The notes beneath the pieces were generated by a model, which saw only the letters and a program-made list of their open reading frames with translations, did not search any database and had not been told where the DNA came from. A stretch of 64,000 nucleotides of DNA from Geotoga petraea. GTDB taxonomy: Bacteria; Thermotogota; Thermotogae; Petrotogales; Petrotogaceae. The translations under genes were made by a program, and so were the position numbers. The stretch lies in NCBI RefSeq assembly GCF_900102615.1, contig NZ_FMYV01000005.1, positions 1 to 64,000 of the forward strand, read 5' to 3'. Numbering within the stretch: the first letter of the stretch is position 1; every line of letters begins with the position of its first letter. Below, in pieces: positions 44,934 through 54,251 of the stretch.

Positions 44934-46613
44934 ATGGCACATAATGATGACATTGAAAAGATTGTCGAACAAAAAAAAGAATGGGAAGAAAAACAGGTAG
45001 AAAAGACCGTTAAAAAATTCCCTGAAAGGAAAGAAGAATTTAAGGGTACTTTTGATGAAGAAATCAAAAGACTCTATACACCAGAAGATACTAAAAATAT
45101 GGATTATAGCAAAGATCTTGGGTTCCCCGGTCAATATCCTTTTACAAGAGGTGTTCAACCTACTATGTACAGAGGTAAATTCTGGACAATGCGACAATAT
45201 GCGGGATTTGCCAATGCTGAGGAATCAAACAAAAGATATAAGTATTTATTAGAACAAGGACAAACAGGTTTGTCTATAGCTTTTGATTTACCAACTCAAA
45301 TTGGTTATGATTCTGATGACGAGATGTCAGATGGTGAAGTTGGTAAAGTTGGAGTTGCAATTGATTCTCTTGCCGATATGGAAATCTTATTTGATGAAAT
45401 ACCTTTGGATAAAGTTAGTGTTTCCATGACCATTAATTCTACTGCTTCTATATTGTTGGCAATGTTAATTTCAGTAGCTGAAAAACAAGGAGTTTCAAAG
45501 GATAAAATAAGAGGTACTATACAAAACGACATTTTAAAAGAATATATTGCGAGAGGAACTTATGTTTTCCCGCCTGAACCATCAATGAAAGTTATTGTAG
45601 ATATTTTTGAATATGGTTCAAAAAATCTTCCAAAATTTAATTTAATTAGTATTAGTGGCTACCACATTAGAGAAGCAGGAGCAAATGCTGCTCAAGAAAT
45701 TGCTTTCACTCTTTCAGATGGTATAGCTTATGTTGATGCAGCCATCAAAGCTGGACAAGATGTTAATGTTTTTGGTAAAAATTTATCGTTCTTCTTTAAC
45801 GCACACAATAATTTTCTTGAAGAAATTGCAAAATTCAGAGCCGCAAGAAGAATATGGGCTAAAATAATGAAAGAAAGATTTAACGCTACAAACGAAAGAG
45901 CTATGAAATTGAAATTTCATACTCAAACTGCGGGTTCAACTCTTACTGCACAACAGCCTATGAATAATATAGTTAGGGTAACTCTACAGGCTCTTGCTGC
46001 TGTAATGGGAGGCACTCAGTCATTACATACAAACTCTTATGACGAAGCACTTGGACTCCCAACAGAAGAATCGGCAACTATTGCGTTAAGAACTCAACAG
46101 ATAATCGCTTATGAGTCTGGAGTTACAGACACTATAGATCCATTTGCTGGCTCGTATGCTGTTGAAGCACTAACAGACGAAATAGAGAAGAAAGCTTGGG
46201 AATACATAGAAAAAATAGATGAAATGGGCGGTATGGTTAAAGCAATTGAAAATGGTTACGTTCAAAAAGAAATTTTGAATACGGCTTATGACACCCAATT
46301 AAAAATTGAAAACAAGAAAGATGTCATCATTGGGGTTAACAAATTCTCTACTAAAGAAGAAAACCCAAGAGAAGTTCTTAAATTAGATCCTACTGTTGAA
46401 GAAAAACAAAAAGATAAATTGAAAAAATTGAGAGAAAAAAGAGATAATAAAAAAGTTGAAAATGCTTTAAAAGCTCTTAAAAAGGCTGCTAATAGCGATG
46501 AAAATTTGATGGAATATATTATTGAAGCTGTGCAGTCTTATGCAACATTGGGAGAAATAACAAATGTTTTAAGAGATGTATACGGTGAATACAACGAATC
46601 AGTCATTTTATAA
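44934..46613 (+). CDS. Methylmalonyl-CoA mutase, large (substrate-binding) subunit
   Basis: The TIM-barrel subunit of B12-dependent methylmalonyl-CoA mutase interconverts succinyl-CoA and (R)-methylmalonyl-CoA. In 559 residues the family blocks are present: [57 protein letters not shown] and [18 protein letters not shown]. It lacks the C-terminal cobalamin domain, which is encoded by the next gene, as in archaeal-type split mutases. GGGGGTG precedes the ATG. It leads a seven-gene operon. Confidence 0.94.
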   Translation: MAHNDDIEKIVEQKKEWEEKQVEKTVKKFPERKEEFKGTFDEEIKRLYTPEDTKNMDYSKDLGFPGQYPFTRGVQPTMYRGKFWTMRQYAGFANAEESNKRYKYLLEQGQTGLSIAFDLPTQIGYDSDDEMSDGEVGKVGVAIDSLADMEILFDEIPLDKVSVSMTINSTASILLAMLISVAEKQGVSKDKIRGTIQNDILKEYIARGTYVFPPEPSMKVIVDIFEYGSKNLPKFNLISISGYHIREAGANAAQEIAFTLSDGIAYVDAAIKAGQDVNVFGKNLSFFFNAHNNFLEEIAKFRAARRIWAKIMKERFNATNERAMKLKFHTQTAGSTLTAQQPMNNIVRVTLQALAAVMGGTQSLHTNSYDEALGLPTEESATIALRTQQIIAYESGVTDTIDPFAGSYAVEALTDEIEKKAWEYIEKIDEMGGMVKAIENGYVQKEILNTAYDTQLKIENKKDVIIGVNKFSTKEENPREVLKLDPTVEEKQKDKLKKLREKRDNKKVENALKALKKAANSDENLMEYIIEAVQSYATLGEITNVLRDVYGEYNESVIL

Positions 46614-46649
46614 AACTAATAATTGTTTTTCATTAAGGAGGAAGACAAA

Positions 46650-47054
46650 ATGGAAGAGAGAATCAGAGTTGTTATTGGGAAACCCGGACTTGATGGGCAT
46701 GATAGAGGGGCAAAAGTAGTATCAAGAGCTTTGAGAGATGCTGGCATGGAAGTGATATATACTGGAATAAGACAAACACCTTCAGAAATTGTAGAAACAG
46801 CAATTGAAGAAGATGCTGATATAATTGGTCTTTCAATTCTTTCAGGGGCTCATATTAGATTAAGTAGTAAATTGATAGACAAAATGAAAGAAAAACACGT
46901 CGAAAATATTCCCGTATTTTTGGGAGGCATTATTCCTGAAGACGATATCCCAGAATTGAAAAACATTGGAATAGCAGAAGTATTTGGTCCAGGTACTCCA
47001 TTAGAACTAATTATACAGAAGGTGAGAGATATTGTCTTGGGCAAAAAAGTATGA
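46650..47054 (+). CDS. Methylmalonyl-CoA mutase, cobalamin-binding subunit
   Basis: The 134-residue small subunit carries the base-off B12-binding motif: GLDGHDRGAKVVSRAL (DxHxxG, with the cobalt-ligating His), GLSILSGAH (SxL) and FLGGIIPEDD (GG). It completes the split mutase with the preceding gene. I chose the ATG at 46650, eight bases after AAGGAGGA. Its 3' end overlaps the start of the meaB gene. Confidence 0.94.
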   Translation: MEERIRVVIGKPGLDGHDRGAKVVSRALRDAGMEVIYTGIRQTPSEIVETAIEEDADIIGLSILSGAHIRLSSKLIDKMKEKHVENIPVFLGGIIPEDDIPELKNIGIAEVFGPGTPLELIIQKVRDIVLGKKV

Positions 47055-47958
47055 TCAAATAATTGATGGCTTTAATAATGGTGAAAAATATGCACTTGCC
47101 AAGATGATAACGCTGGTTGAAAATAATCCAGATGAAGCATGGGAAATTATTCAAAAACTACCAAAACCCAATAAACAAGCACATGTTATTGGCATAACAG
47201 GTAGCCCTGGAGCTGGGAAGAGTACTTTAACTTCAAAATTAGTAAAGGATTTATCTGAAAAACACAAGATTGGTATTATTGCAGTTGATCCAAGTAGCCC
47301 TTTTTCAGGCGGAGCCTTCTTAGGAGACAGAATTAGGATGAGACATTTATCTGGAGAAAATGTATACATAAGAAGTGTGGCGTCTCGTGGAAGTGTTGGG
47401 GGCCTATGTGATTCGATATATGATATAGTGGACGTTATGAATAGTTATGGATTTGAAAAAATAATCATAGAAACTGTTGGAGCTGGTCAATCTGAAGTTG
47501 AAGTTGTGTATGTAGCTGATACGATTTTATTGGTTATGTCTCCAGATTCTGGAGATGAAGTACAGATGTTTAAAGCTGGAATAATGGAAATAGCAGATAT
47601 ATACGTAGTTAATAAAAATGATTTGCCTGAAGCTTCAGGATTTTTGGCTCAGTTGAAAAATACTCTATCTTTGGAGTATGAAGAAAAGTCAAAAAGAAAA
47701 ATATTCAGTATTAGTGCTTTAAAGAATGATGGTTTAGACGAATTAATGGAAGATTTATTAAATCATAAAGATAAGTTAATAGAAGAAGGACTTTTAAAAG
47801 ATAGAATCATTAGGAGAAGAAAAAGAAGAGCAAGAAGTAACATAATTAGAAAGATAGATTTGTTCGTTAAAAATTATGATCCTGACAATAAAGATTTATT
47901 TGAAATAAAAAGGGATATTATTGGGCAAATAAGCAAGGAGGAGTTCAATGAAGGGTAA
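47032..47958 (+). CDS. meaB: MeaB-type GTPase chaperone of methylmalonyl-CoA mutase
   Basis: MeaB/ArgK-type GTPases protect and reload the mutase with adenosylcobalamin. The 308-residue protein has Walker A GITGSPGAGKSTLTSKL at about residue 53, VDPSSPFSGGAFLGDRIRM, the IIETVGAGQSEVEV switch and the NKND GTP-specificity motif (VVNKNDLPEA). The start is TTG at 47032 with AAGGTGAGA upstream and overlaps the B12 subunit by 23 bases. It overlaps the epimerase gene at its 3' end. Confidence 0.93.
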   Translation: MSWAKKYDQIIDGFNNGEKYALAKMITLVENNPDEAWEIIQKLPKPNKQAHVIGITGSPGAGKSTLTSKLVKDLSEKHKIGIIAVDPSSPFSGGAFLGDRIRMRHLSGENVYIRSVASRGSVGGLCDSIYDIVDVMNSYGFEKIIIETVGAGQSEVEVVYVADTILLVMSPDSGDEVQMFKAGIMEIADIYVVNKNDLPEASGFLAQLKNTLSLEYEEKSKRKIFSISALKNDGLDELMEDLLNHKDKLIEEGLLKDRIIRRRKRRARSNIIRKIDLFVKNYDPDNKDLFEIKRDIIGQISKEEFNEG

Positions 47959-48352
47959 AATAGATCACATTGGAATTGCTGTCAATTCCATCAAAGAATC
48001 TATAAAACTGTATAGTGAATTGCTTGGTGTTAAACCATCTGGAGAAGAAGTTTTAGAAGAAAGAGGATTGAAAGTAGCTTTTTTAGAAATGGGAGATACA
48101 AGAATAGAATTGTTAGAACCTTTGAACGAAAATTCTCAGGTTTCAAAGTTTTTGTCGAAAAAAGGTCCAGGCTTTCACCATATGGCTTATGAAGTAGAAA
48201 ACGTTGAACAAAGCATTGAAAAAGCCAAAAATTTGGGGTTTAAACCACTTACTGATGAGGGACAACCTGGTGCCCATAACACGACAATAGTATTTTTACA
48301 TCCAAAATCAGCCAATGGAATCCTCACAGAGTTAGTACAACACAATAAATAG
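47948..48352 (+). CDS. mce: Methylmalonyl-CoA epimerase
   Basis: The 134-residue VOC-fold enzyme swaps (R)- and (S)-methylmalonyl-CoA. Metal ligands fit the pattern: His in KIDHIGIAV, His in GFHHMAYEV and Glu in GILTELVQ. GAPGAHNTTIVFLHPKSANG-like text (GQPGAHNTTIVFLHP) is typical. AAGGAGG lies just before the ATG inside the end of meaB. It links the mutase to the decarboxylase genes that follow. Confidence 0.93.
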   Translation: MKGKIDHIGIAVNSIKESIKLYSELLGVKPSGEEVLEERGLKVAFLEMGDTRIELLEPLNENSQVSKFLSKKGPGFHHMAYEVENVEQSIEKAKNLGFKPLTDEGQPGAHNTTIVFLHPKSANGILTELVQHNK

Positions 48353-48364
48353 GAGGTTTATATA

Positions 48365-49918
48365 ATGTCTGATAAAAATTTTGATAATTTATTGGAAGAT
48401 TTTCGTGAAAAAGATGAGTCTCTTAACTACGGTGGTGGAAAAGAGAAAATCGAAAAGCAACATGGAAAAGGTAAATTAACTGCAAGGGAAAGAATAGATC
48501 TTTTACTTGATGAAGGATCTTTTGAAGAGATAGATAAATTTGTAAAACACAGAAGTACTTATTTTGGATTGGATAAAAAATCTTTTCCATACGACGGTGT
48601 AGTTACTGGCTTTGGAACTATCAATGGCGAAAAAGTCGCTGTTTTCTCACAAGATTTTACAGTCCAAGGTGGTTCTTTGGGAGAAATGCACGCCAAAAAA
48701 ATAATGAAAATCCAGGATTTGGCTATGAAATATGGAATACCTGTTATTGGAATAAACGATTCAGGTGGAGCAAGAATTCAAGAAGCTATAGATGCATTAT
48801 ATGGATATGGTGGTATTTTTTACAGAAATACTATCTCATCTGGTGTTATCCCTCAAATAACTGTTATAGCAGGGCCTTGTGCCGGGGGGGCGGTTTATTC
48901 ACCTGCAATTACCGATTTTATAATTATGGTTGATAAAACATCCCAAATGTTCATCACAGGTCCTCAAGTTATAAAAGCTGTCACAGGAGAAAACGTAGAT
49001 AAAGAAAAACTCGGAGGCGCTTTGGTTCATAATTCTAAGAGTGGTGTAGCTCATTTAATTGCAAAAGACGATGAACACGCTATGCAACTTTCAAGAAGGC
49101 TTATGTCTTATATCCCTCAAAATAACTTAGACCCAAAACCTGATGTTGATTTTGAAGAGTTCGATTTAAATGAAAGAATATACGATATTGTTTCTCCTAA
49201 TCCTAAAAAATCTTATGATGTAAGAGAGGTTATAAATGAAATATTTGACAAAGAATCTTTCTTTGAAATACAACCTCACTTTGCTAAAAATATAGTTATT
49301 GGATTTTCCAGATTAGGTGGAAAGTCTGTAGGAATAGTTGCAAACCAACCGAATATTTTAGCTGGTTCTTTAGATATTAACGCATCTGATAAAGCTTCAA
49401 GATTTATTAGATTCTGTGATGCTTTTAATATACCTGTTATTACCTTTGTTGACACTCCAGGATTTCTACCAGGAGTAGGACAAGAACACGGAGGCATCAT
49501 TAGACATGGAGCTAAATTGCTGTATGCATATTCAGAGGCAAGTGTTCCTAAAATTTCTGTTATTTTAAGAAAATCTTATGGTGGTGCTTATATAGCTATG
49601 TCATCACAACACCTTGGAGCAGATTTTGTTTTTGCCTGGCCTACTGCAGAAATCGCAGTAATGGGACCTGAGGGAGCTGCAAACATTATTTTTGCAAAAG
49701 ATATTAAAAGCTCTGATAATCCCGAATTAAAAAGACAAGAAAAAATTGAAGAGTACAAAGACAGATTTGCTAATCCTTATGAAGCAGCAGCAAGAGGATA
49801 TATAGAAGATATAATCGATCCTATAGAAACAAGAAGAAAATTAATGAACGCTTTAACAATGGCTGAAAACAAAGCAGAAGCAAAACCTGCTAAAAAGCAT
49901 GGAAACATACCTTTATAA
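48365..49918 (+). CDS. mmdA: Methylmalonyl-CoA decarboxylase / propionyl-CoA carboxylase carboxyltransferase subunit
   Basis: The 517-residue carboxyltransferase moves CO2 between methylmalonyl-CoA and biotin. Two crotonase-type halves are visible: GKLTARERIDLLLDEGSF and GGARIQEAIDALYGYGGIF in the first, PVITFVDTPGFLPGVGQEHG and GGAYIAMSSQHLGAD in the second. The downstream OadG-like and biotin-carrier genes favour the decarboxylase (sodium pump) role over ATP-dependent propionyl-CoA carboxylase; no biotin carboxylase is present here. Confidence 0.92.
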   Translation: MSDKNFDNLLEDFREKDESLNYGGGKEKIEKQHGKGKLTARERIDLLLDEGSFEEIDKFVKHRSTYFGLDKKSFPYDGVVTGFGTINGEKVAVFSQDFTVQGGSLGEMHAKKIMKIQDLAMKYGIPVIGINDSGGARIQEAIDALYGYGGIFYRNTISSGVIPQITVIAGPCAGGAVYSPAITDFIIMVDKTSQMFITGPQVIKAVTGENVDKEKLGGALVHNSKSGVAHLIAKDDEHAMQLSRRLMSYIPQNNLDPKPDVDFEEFDLNERIYDIVSPNPKKSYDVREVINEIFDKESFFEIQPHFAKNIVIGFSRLGGKSVGIVANQPNILAGSLDINASDKASRFIRFCDAFNIPVITFVDTPGFLPGVGQEHGGIIRHGAKLLYAYSEASVPKISVILRKSYGGAYIAMSSQHLGADFVFAWPTAEIAVMGPEGAANIIFAKDIKSSDNPELKRQEKIEEYKDRFANPYEAAARGYIEDIIDPIETRRKLMNALTMAENKAEAKPAKKHGNIPL

Positions 49919-49932
49919 TTGGAGGGTATTAG

Positions 49933-50301
49933 ATGAATAATGTTGGTTTAATAACAATTAGCGGAATATTTACTGTTTTTACTGTTTTAATTATTTTAAT
50001 GATTGTTTATTATCTATTTGGTTACTTTGCAAATAGAAACAGTAAAAATAAAGATCATATAAAAAATATTCCGACACCAAAAGAAACAAATAAAAATCCT
50101 GAACCAATTTCTAAATTAGAAAACCTTGAATCAAAAAATTCAGATGAAGAAATTGCAGCGATATCTGGAGCTATTTACTCTATTATAGATAGTTCAAAAT
50201 ACAAAATAAAGAGTATAAACAAAAGTAAAAATGTTAGAAAAGTGAATAATTCAAGATGGGGATCTGTTCCCCCAGTTAACACTTGGAGAACAAATAGATA
50301 A
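49933..50301 (+). CDS. OadG-like small membrane subunit of the decarboxylase
   Basis: The 122-residue protein has one N-terminal transmembrane helix (about residues 8-32, ISGIFTVFTVLIILMIVYYL), a charged linker and a C-terminal segment with DEEIAAISGAIYSII and SRWGSVPPVNTWRTN, typical of the gamma/delta (OadG/MmdD) subunits that anchor the carboxyltransferase to the membrane. GGAGGG lies upstream. It sits between the carboxyltransferase and biotin-carrier genes. Confidence 0.85.
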   Translation: MNNVGLITISGIFTVFTVLIILMIVYYLFGYFANRNSKNKDHIKNIPTPKETNKNPEPISKLENLESKNSDEEIAAISGAIYSIIDSSKYKIKSINKSKNVRKVNNSRWGSVPPVNTWRTNR

Positions 50302-50315
50302 CGGAGGGATATAAA

Positions 50316-50735
50316 TTGTCTAGAATATTTAAAGTAAAGGTAAATGGGAAATCATATGATGTTGAAGTTGAAGAAGTTGAATCAAATTCTTCAAACAAGA
50401 AGCCTGATCAAGAATCAAAACCTGAGCCCAATCAAGAAGTCAAAAAAACTGTTCCTACACCTTCACCAGTAAGAAATGAAGAAACAAAAGAGCCTGCGCC
50501 AGCTCCATCTTCTGACGGAAGTGAAAAAGAAGTTTTAGCTCCGTTACCAGGTGTGGTAATAGATATTAAAGTTAGAGTTGGAGACAAAGTAAATCCAGGA
50601 GATAAGTTAATGGTAATAGAAGCAATGAAAATGGAAAATGAAATCCCTTCAGAATTTACAGGAGTAGTGGATAAAATACTTGTAAGTAAAGGCGATAACG
50701 TTGACGGAGATGAGCCGGTAATAATTTTAAAATAA
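50316..50735 (+). CDS. mmdC: Biotin carrier subunit of the decarboxylase
   Basis: The 139-residue protein has a biotinyl domain at the C terminus with the biotinylation site EAMKMENEIPSEF (Lys in AMKM) and GVVIDIKVRVGDKVNPGDKL. The middle is a Pro/Ala/Glu-rich flexible linker. The N terminus (IFKVKVNGKSYDVEVEEVE) is usual for such carriers. The start is a TTG with ACGGAGG upstream. It is the last gene of the operon, followed by a strong terminator. Confidence 0.9.
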   Translation: MSRIFKVKVNGKSYDVEVEEVESNSSNKKPDQESKPEPNQEVKKTVPTPSPVRNEETKEPAPAPSSDGSEKEVLAPLPGVVIDIKVRVGDKVNPGDKLMVIEAMKMENEIPSEFTGVVDKILVSKGDNVDGDEPVIILK

Positions 50736-50749
50736 AATAGAACGTTTGA

Positions 50750-50780
50750 AATTGGGAATAGAAATCTATTCCCAATTTTT
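50750..50780. terminator. Bidirectional terminator after the biotin-carrier gene
   Basis: AATTGGGAATAG and CTATTCCCAATT form a 12-bp stem with a four-base loop and a T-run; it separates convergent operons. Confidence 0.9.
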
Positions 50781-51292
50781 TATATGTTATTATTATCTTG
50801 CTTTTTTACAAACAAACTTAAAATTAAGCCTAAAACAAAACTCCATACCGCAGCAAGCGTAATTTGCCAATCACTTGGAAGAGCAAAAGTTATCGTATGA
50901 GCAGGTATCCAGAACCATATCAAAGTTAATAGAGCTCCTTTTAATCCTTCCTTTGGAACTCTTATTTTAAATCGTAACAAGTTGTCTAAGAACCTATGCC
51001 CTATTACCAACCATGGACCAAACATGGCATTTGTAAATACTGATTTGAAAAACGCGTTGTAGAATTCCCCGTCAGGCAAGTACCCTATATTTGTGAGGTG
51101 TTCTACAAATCCGGTAAATCCAGAAAAAACAAATTTAATAGCAATTCCAAGTATTCCCCAAACAAAAATTGATCCAATTGTCTTTAATATCGAAATCTTT
51201 TTTTTCGATAAAATGTTAGCGGCTATCTCACCTAAAGTTCCCAAAATTGCAAACTGAACAAAAGCTGATAAAAATGGATTTTCAAAAAACAT
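50780..51292 (-). CDS. Integral membrane protein, Mpv17-like
   Basis: The 170-residue protein has about four transmembrane helices (for example FVQFAILGTLGEIAANIL and WQITLAAVWSFVLGLILSLF). The C-terminal half with LIWFWIPAHTITFALPSDW resembles the Mpv17/PMP22 family, but the match is by eye only. Transport or membrane-organising function is not established. It starts one base after the K+ channel stop, so the two are co-transcribed. Confidence 0.6.
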   Translation of the reverse strand: MFFENPFLSAFVQFAILGTLGEIAANILSKKKISILKTIGSIFVWGILGIAIKFVFSGFTGFVEHLTNIGYLPDGEFYNAFFKSVFTNAMFGPWLVIGHRFLDNLLRFKIRVPKEGLKGALLTLIWFWIPAHTITFALPSDWQITLAAVWSFVLGLILSLFVKKQDNNNI

Positions 51293-52330
51293 TTAATTAC
51301 CCCTTTCTGTAACTATCTTTTTTAATTTTCCAATCTTCTCTTCTTCACCAAGAACTATTAAAACATCGCCATTGGTTACTTTAGTTTCAGCCCTTGGATT
51401 GAATATATTTTTATTTTCTTTTTTTTGAATTGATATAACTATAAGGTTGACCAAAGATGGTAAAGAAATTTCTTTTAAAGTTTTATTAACCATCCAAGAT
51501 TTTTCTGGAATTTCAACTTCTTCTAATTGTAATTCTTTGTTTGCAGCTCTTGTTACAGTTTCAAGAAATGTAACAACATTTGGCTGGGTAGCCATATATG
51601 CAAGCCTATTTCCAGATATTTCAGATTCCACTAATATTCTATCTATTCCTGCATATTCTAATTTTTTAACAGATTCAGGTTCGTTTGCCTTTGCTATAAC
51701 CTTTATGTCCTTGTTTATTGTTTTAGCAGTTAAAACTGCGAACAAGTTGTCCACATCAGAAGGTAGGGTTAATATTATTGTAGATGCCTTCTCCATTCCA
51801 GCTTTTATCATTACATTTTCATCTTTTATTTCTCCTTGGCAAAAAAGAATGTCTTCCCCAAGCTCTTGTTTTAGTTGTTCTAATCTTTCCATGTTTTTAT
51901 CTATTACCACAAAATCCTTATGAGATTTTAGAAGATTCCTACAAACAAAAGCCCCTGTTTTACCAGCTCCAATTACTATAAAATGTTTATCCAGATTAGC
52001 TATTTTTTTCATTCTTTTTCTTACCCCCATAATATTTTTCATTTCCCCTTCAACAATGAAAGACGTTAGTTGTGATAAAGCATAAACTCCAACTGTAATG
52101 CCACTTAATATTATAAAAATAGTGAAGACTTTTGTTGACATACTAATCCCTTCTGGGATTGTATAACCAACTGTACTTAGAGTTACAATTGTAAAAAATA
52201 AAGATTCAGTAAATTCCCAATTTTCCAAAATCATGTACCCCGATGTCCCCACAACAAAAACTAAAAATATTATCAATATTGAGAAAATAAATCTTCTCAA
52301 TTTTTGAATATAAATCTCCAATTTAATCAT
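51293..52330 (-). CDS. Potassium channel protein with TrkA-N and TrkA-C domains
   Basis: The 345-residue protein has two transmembrane helices flanking a pore loop with TLSTVGYTIPEG (residues about 49-60), then a RCK/TrkA-N domain (HFIVIGAGKTGAFVCRNLL, NAD/nucleotide binding) and a TrkA-C ligand domain. It is a gated K+ channel of the two-TM bacterial type. The filter reads TVGYT where TVGYG is usual, so selectivity may be altered. Downstream is a membrane protein gene in the same unit. Confidence 0.88.
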   Translation of the reverse strand: MIKLEIYIQKLRRFIFSILIIFLVFVVGTSGYMILENWEFTESLFFTIVTLSTVGYTIPEGISMSTKVFTIFIILSGITVGVYALSQLTSFIVEGEMKNIMGVRKRMKKIANLDKHFIVIGAGKTGAFVCRNLLKSHKDFVVIDKNMERLEQLKQELGEDILFCQGEIKDENVMIKAGMEKASTIILTLPSDVDNLFAVLTAKTINKDIKVIAKANEPESVKKLEYAGIDRILVESEISGNRLAYMATQPNVVTFLETVTRAANKELQLEEVEIPEKSWMVNKTLKEISLPSLVNLIVISIQKKENKNIFNPRAETKVTNGDVLIVLGEEEKIGKLKKIVTERGN

Positions 52331-52465
52331 TCCTTATTATAATTTGTAGTCACTTATATTATAATATAAATACAATTAAAATGATAGATTTATTTTCTTT
52401 ATTTATCTTTACATTAAAATATGTTATTTTTTGGTTAATATTATAAAACTCAACATATTTTTTGT

Positions 52466-52528
52466 TATAATTGTCAAGGTATATATCCCGCTCAGAAATG
52501 GGCTAATTCCAAGGGAGGAGGTGCAACA
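52466..52528 (+). promoter_or_regulatory. Leader of the rpsF operon
   Basis: TATAAT at 52466-52471 is followed by a 57-base leader with CCCGCTC ... GGGCTAATTCCAAGG, which could fold as a short hairpin before the GGGAGGAGG ribosome site. S6:S18 feedback sites contain a CCG element, so an autoregulatory site is possible; the match is weak. No good -35 is visible. Confidence 0.35.
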
Positions 52529-52909
52529 ATGGCTAGAGAGAGATTCTACGAAACAATGATCGTTATCAAACCTACCCTTTCAGAAGAAGAAAGAACTAAT
52601 TTAACTGAAAAGGTAAAAGGTTGGATAACAGATACTGTTGATGGAACTATCGAAGAAGAAAAAAGATGGGGTTTGAGAAAATTTGCTTACAGAACTCAAA
52701 AAGAAAACTTAAACGAAGGTGACTACACATATTTTGTGTATAAAGCTAACCCTGAAAAAATCAACACTTTAGACGAAAGATTCCATATTACACAAGATAT
52801 AGTTAGACATCTAACTATAAGAAGAGAAGATTTAGACAAAAAAGCTAAATCAAAAGAATCAAATATAACTGTAGAAGAACCAGTATCCGAAGAAAATTCA
52901 GCGGAGTGA
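52529..52909 (+). CDS. rpsF: 30S ribosomal protein S6
   Basis: S6 binds 16S rRNA and pairs with S18 in the 30S platform. The 126-residue protein starts RERFYETMIVIKPTLSEEE and contains RWGLRKFAYRTQKENLNEGD and RFHITQDIVRHLTIRRED, diagnostic for S6. An acidic C-terminal tail extends beyond the core. It opens the conserved rpsF-ssb-rpsR-rplI cluster with GGGAGGAGG upstream. Confidence 0.97.
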   Translation: MARERFYETMIVIKPTLSEEERTNLTEKVKGWITDTVDGTIEEEKRWGLRKFAYRTQKENLNEGDYTYFVYKANPEKINTLDERFHITQDIVRHLTIRREDLDKKAKSKESNITVEEPVSEENSAE

Positions 52910-52915
52910 TTATAA

Positions 52916-53431
52916 ATGTCTATTGCGTATAACAAGATAATTCTTGTCGGAAGACTTACAAGAGATCCAGAAGTAAGGTCAACTGTTAGTGGTTCTAATG
53001 TTGCCAATTTTTCATTAGCCGTTGACAGACAATCTAAAAACAATAATGACGTTGATTTTATCAATATAGTTGCTTTTGGAAGACAAGCTGATTTTGCAAG
53101 TAACTATCTTTCTAAAGGAAAGCTTATTCTTGTTGAAGGACAATTAAGAATTAACAAATGGACTGATAGAAATGATGTGAAAAGAGAATCTGCTGAAGTT
53201 TGGGCTAATAGAATGACCTTTATGGAAACAAAAAAGGCTCAAATGGAGAGTCAATCTTATGACGATATGAACATTGAAGTTGAAGAAGGGTACTCAAACA
53301 ATAATGATAAAAAGAAGAACGCTATTCAAGATATAGATGATGAATCGTTTTCAGACGAAATGCCTGGGTTCGATGAAGATCCATTTGGAGATATTGAGAG
53401 CGATTTAAGCTCTGACGATAATCCATTATAG
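52916..53431 (+). CDS. ssb: Single-stranded DNA-binding protein
   Basis: SSB coats single-stranded DNA in replication and repair. The 171-residue protein has the OB-fold (YNKIILVGRLTRDPEVRSTV, FSLAVDRQ, FINIVAFGRQADFASNYLSK, KLILVEGQLRINKWTD) and an acidic disordered tail ending DLSSDDNPL, a variant of the usual DDDIPF tip that contacts partner proteins. It lies six bases after rpsF. Confidence 0.96.
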   Translation: MSIAYNKIILVGRLTRDPEVRSTVSGSNVANFSLAVDRQSKNNNDVDFINIVAFGRQADFASNYLSKGKLILVEGQLRINKWTDRNDVKRESAEVWANRMTFMETKKAQMESQSYDDMNIEVEEGYSNNNDKKKNAIQDIDDESFSDEMPGFDEDPFGDIESDLSSDDNPL

Positions 53432-53451
53432 GATGATGGAGGTGAAATTTA

Positions 53452-53682
53452 ATGGCATATAGAAGAAAGAGAAGAAGAGTAAAAAAATGTAAATTATGTT
53501 CAATGAAAGTTAACTACATTGATTATAAAGACTTAAATTTATTATCTGATTATATAAACGAAAAAGGTAAAATATTACCAAAAAGAGTCACAGGGAACTG
53601 TTCAAAACATCAAAGATTATTAAGACAAGCTATTCATAGATCAAGACATGTAATGTTATTACCTTACACAACAGATCAATAA
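53452..53682 (+). CDS. rpsR: 30S ribosomal protein S18
   Basis: S18 partners S6 in the 30S subunit. The 76-residue product has the basic N terminus [15 protein letters not shown] and [40 protein letters not shown] and ARYVMLLPY-like end (SRHVMLLPY). It is preceded by GGAGGTGA. The CKLC cysteines mark the zinc-type C+ variant, though the second pair is not complete. Confidence 0.96.
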   Translation: MAYRRKRRRVKKCKLCSMKVNYIDYKDLNLLSDYINEKGKILPKRVTGNCSKHQRLLRQAIHRSRHVMLLPYTTDQ

Positions 53683-53689
53683 TAATTTG

Positions 53690-53712
53690 CGGGAGGCTAT
53701 TGCCTCCCGTTT
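53690..53712 (+). terminator. Hairpin between rpsR and rplI
   Basis: CGGGAGGC and GCCTCCCG form an 8-bp GC-rich stem with a four-base loop and a short T tail; likely partial terminator. Confidence 0.75.
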
Positions 53713-53757
53713 GTATTAGTTTAACTCATATGGTAAAATATTTAGGGAGGTGTTGGA

Positions 53758-54207
53758 ATGAAAGTTTTACTACTTAAAGATGTTAAAAATCTTGGAAATA
53801 AAAATGAGATTGTAGATGTTTCAGATGGGTACGCAAGAAACTATCTTTTGCCAAAAGGATTTGCAACAGAAGCAGGATCGGGAAAAATAAAACACATAAA
53901 AGACATGAAAAAGGTGGAAAAAAAGAAAAAGGAAAACCAAAGAAAAACTTCAGAAGATTTGTTGGAAAAATTACAATCTCACACCTATGAGATAAAAGCA
54001 AATGCTGGAGAAAATGGTAAACTTTTTGGAGCTATCACTTCAAAGGATTTAACAAAAAGAATAAAAGAAGTCGCAGGAATTGATTTTGATAAAAAATGGT
54101 TTAACGAAAAAATTAATATAAAAGAATTAGGGAAGCATATTATAAGGGTAAAACTGCCCCAAAATGTTAAAGGCGAAATAAAAATTAACGTTATTCCAAT
54201 TAAATAA
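53758..54207 (+). CDS. rplI: 50S ribosomal protein L9
   Basis: L9 binds 23S rRNA and limits frameshifting. The 149-residue protein shows [35 protein letters not shown] in the N-terminal RNA-binding domain, a long lysine-rich connecting helix, and [13 protein letters not shown] and the beta-rich C-terminal domain. GGGAGGTG precedes the ATG. A strong terminator follows. Confidence 0.97.
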   Translation: MKVLLLKDVKNLGNKNEIVDVSDGYARNYLLPKGFATEAGSGKIKHIKDMKKVEKKKKENQRKTSEDLLEKLQSHTYEIKANAGENGKLFGAITSKDLTKRIKEVAGIDFDKKWFNEKINIKELGKHIIRVKLPQNVKGEIKINVIPIK

Positions 54208-54238
54208 ACGGTGGTTTTTAAACCACCGCATTTTTTTA
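54208..54238 (+). terminator. Terminator after rplI
   Basis: CGGTGGTTT pairs with AAACCACCG across a two-base loop, followed by a T-run. Confidence 0.9.
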
Positions 54239-54251
54239 GGAGTGAACAATT

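Noticed and set aside
48365-49918. ATP-dependent propionyl-CoA carboxylase
   Set aside because: No biotin carboxylase gene is linked, while OadG-like and separate biotin-carrier genes are, so a decarboxylase is more likely.
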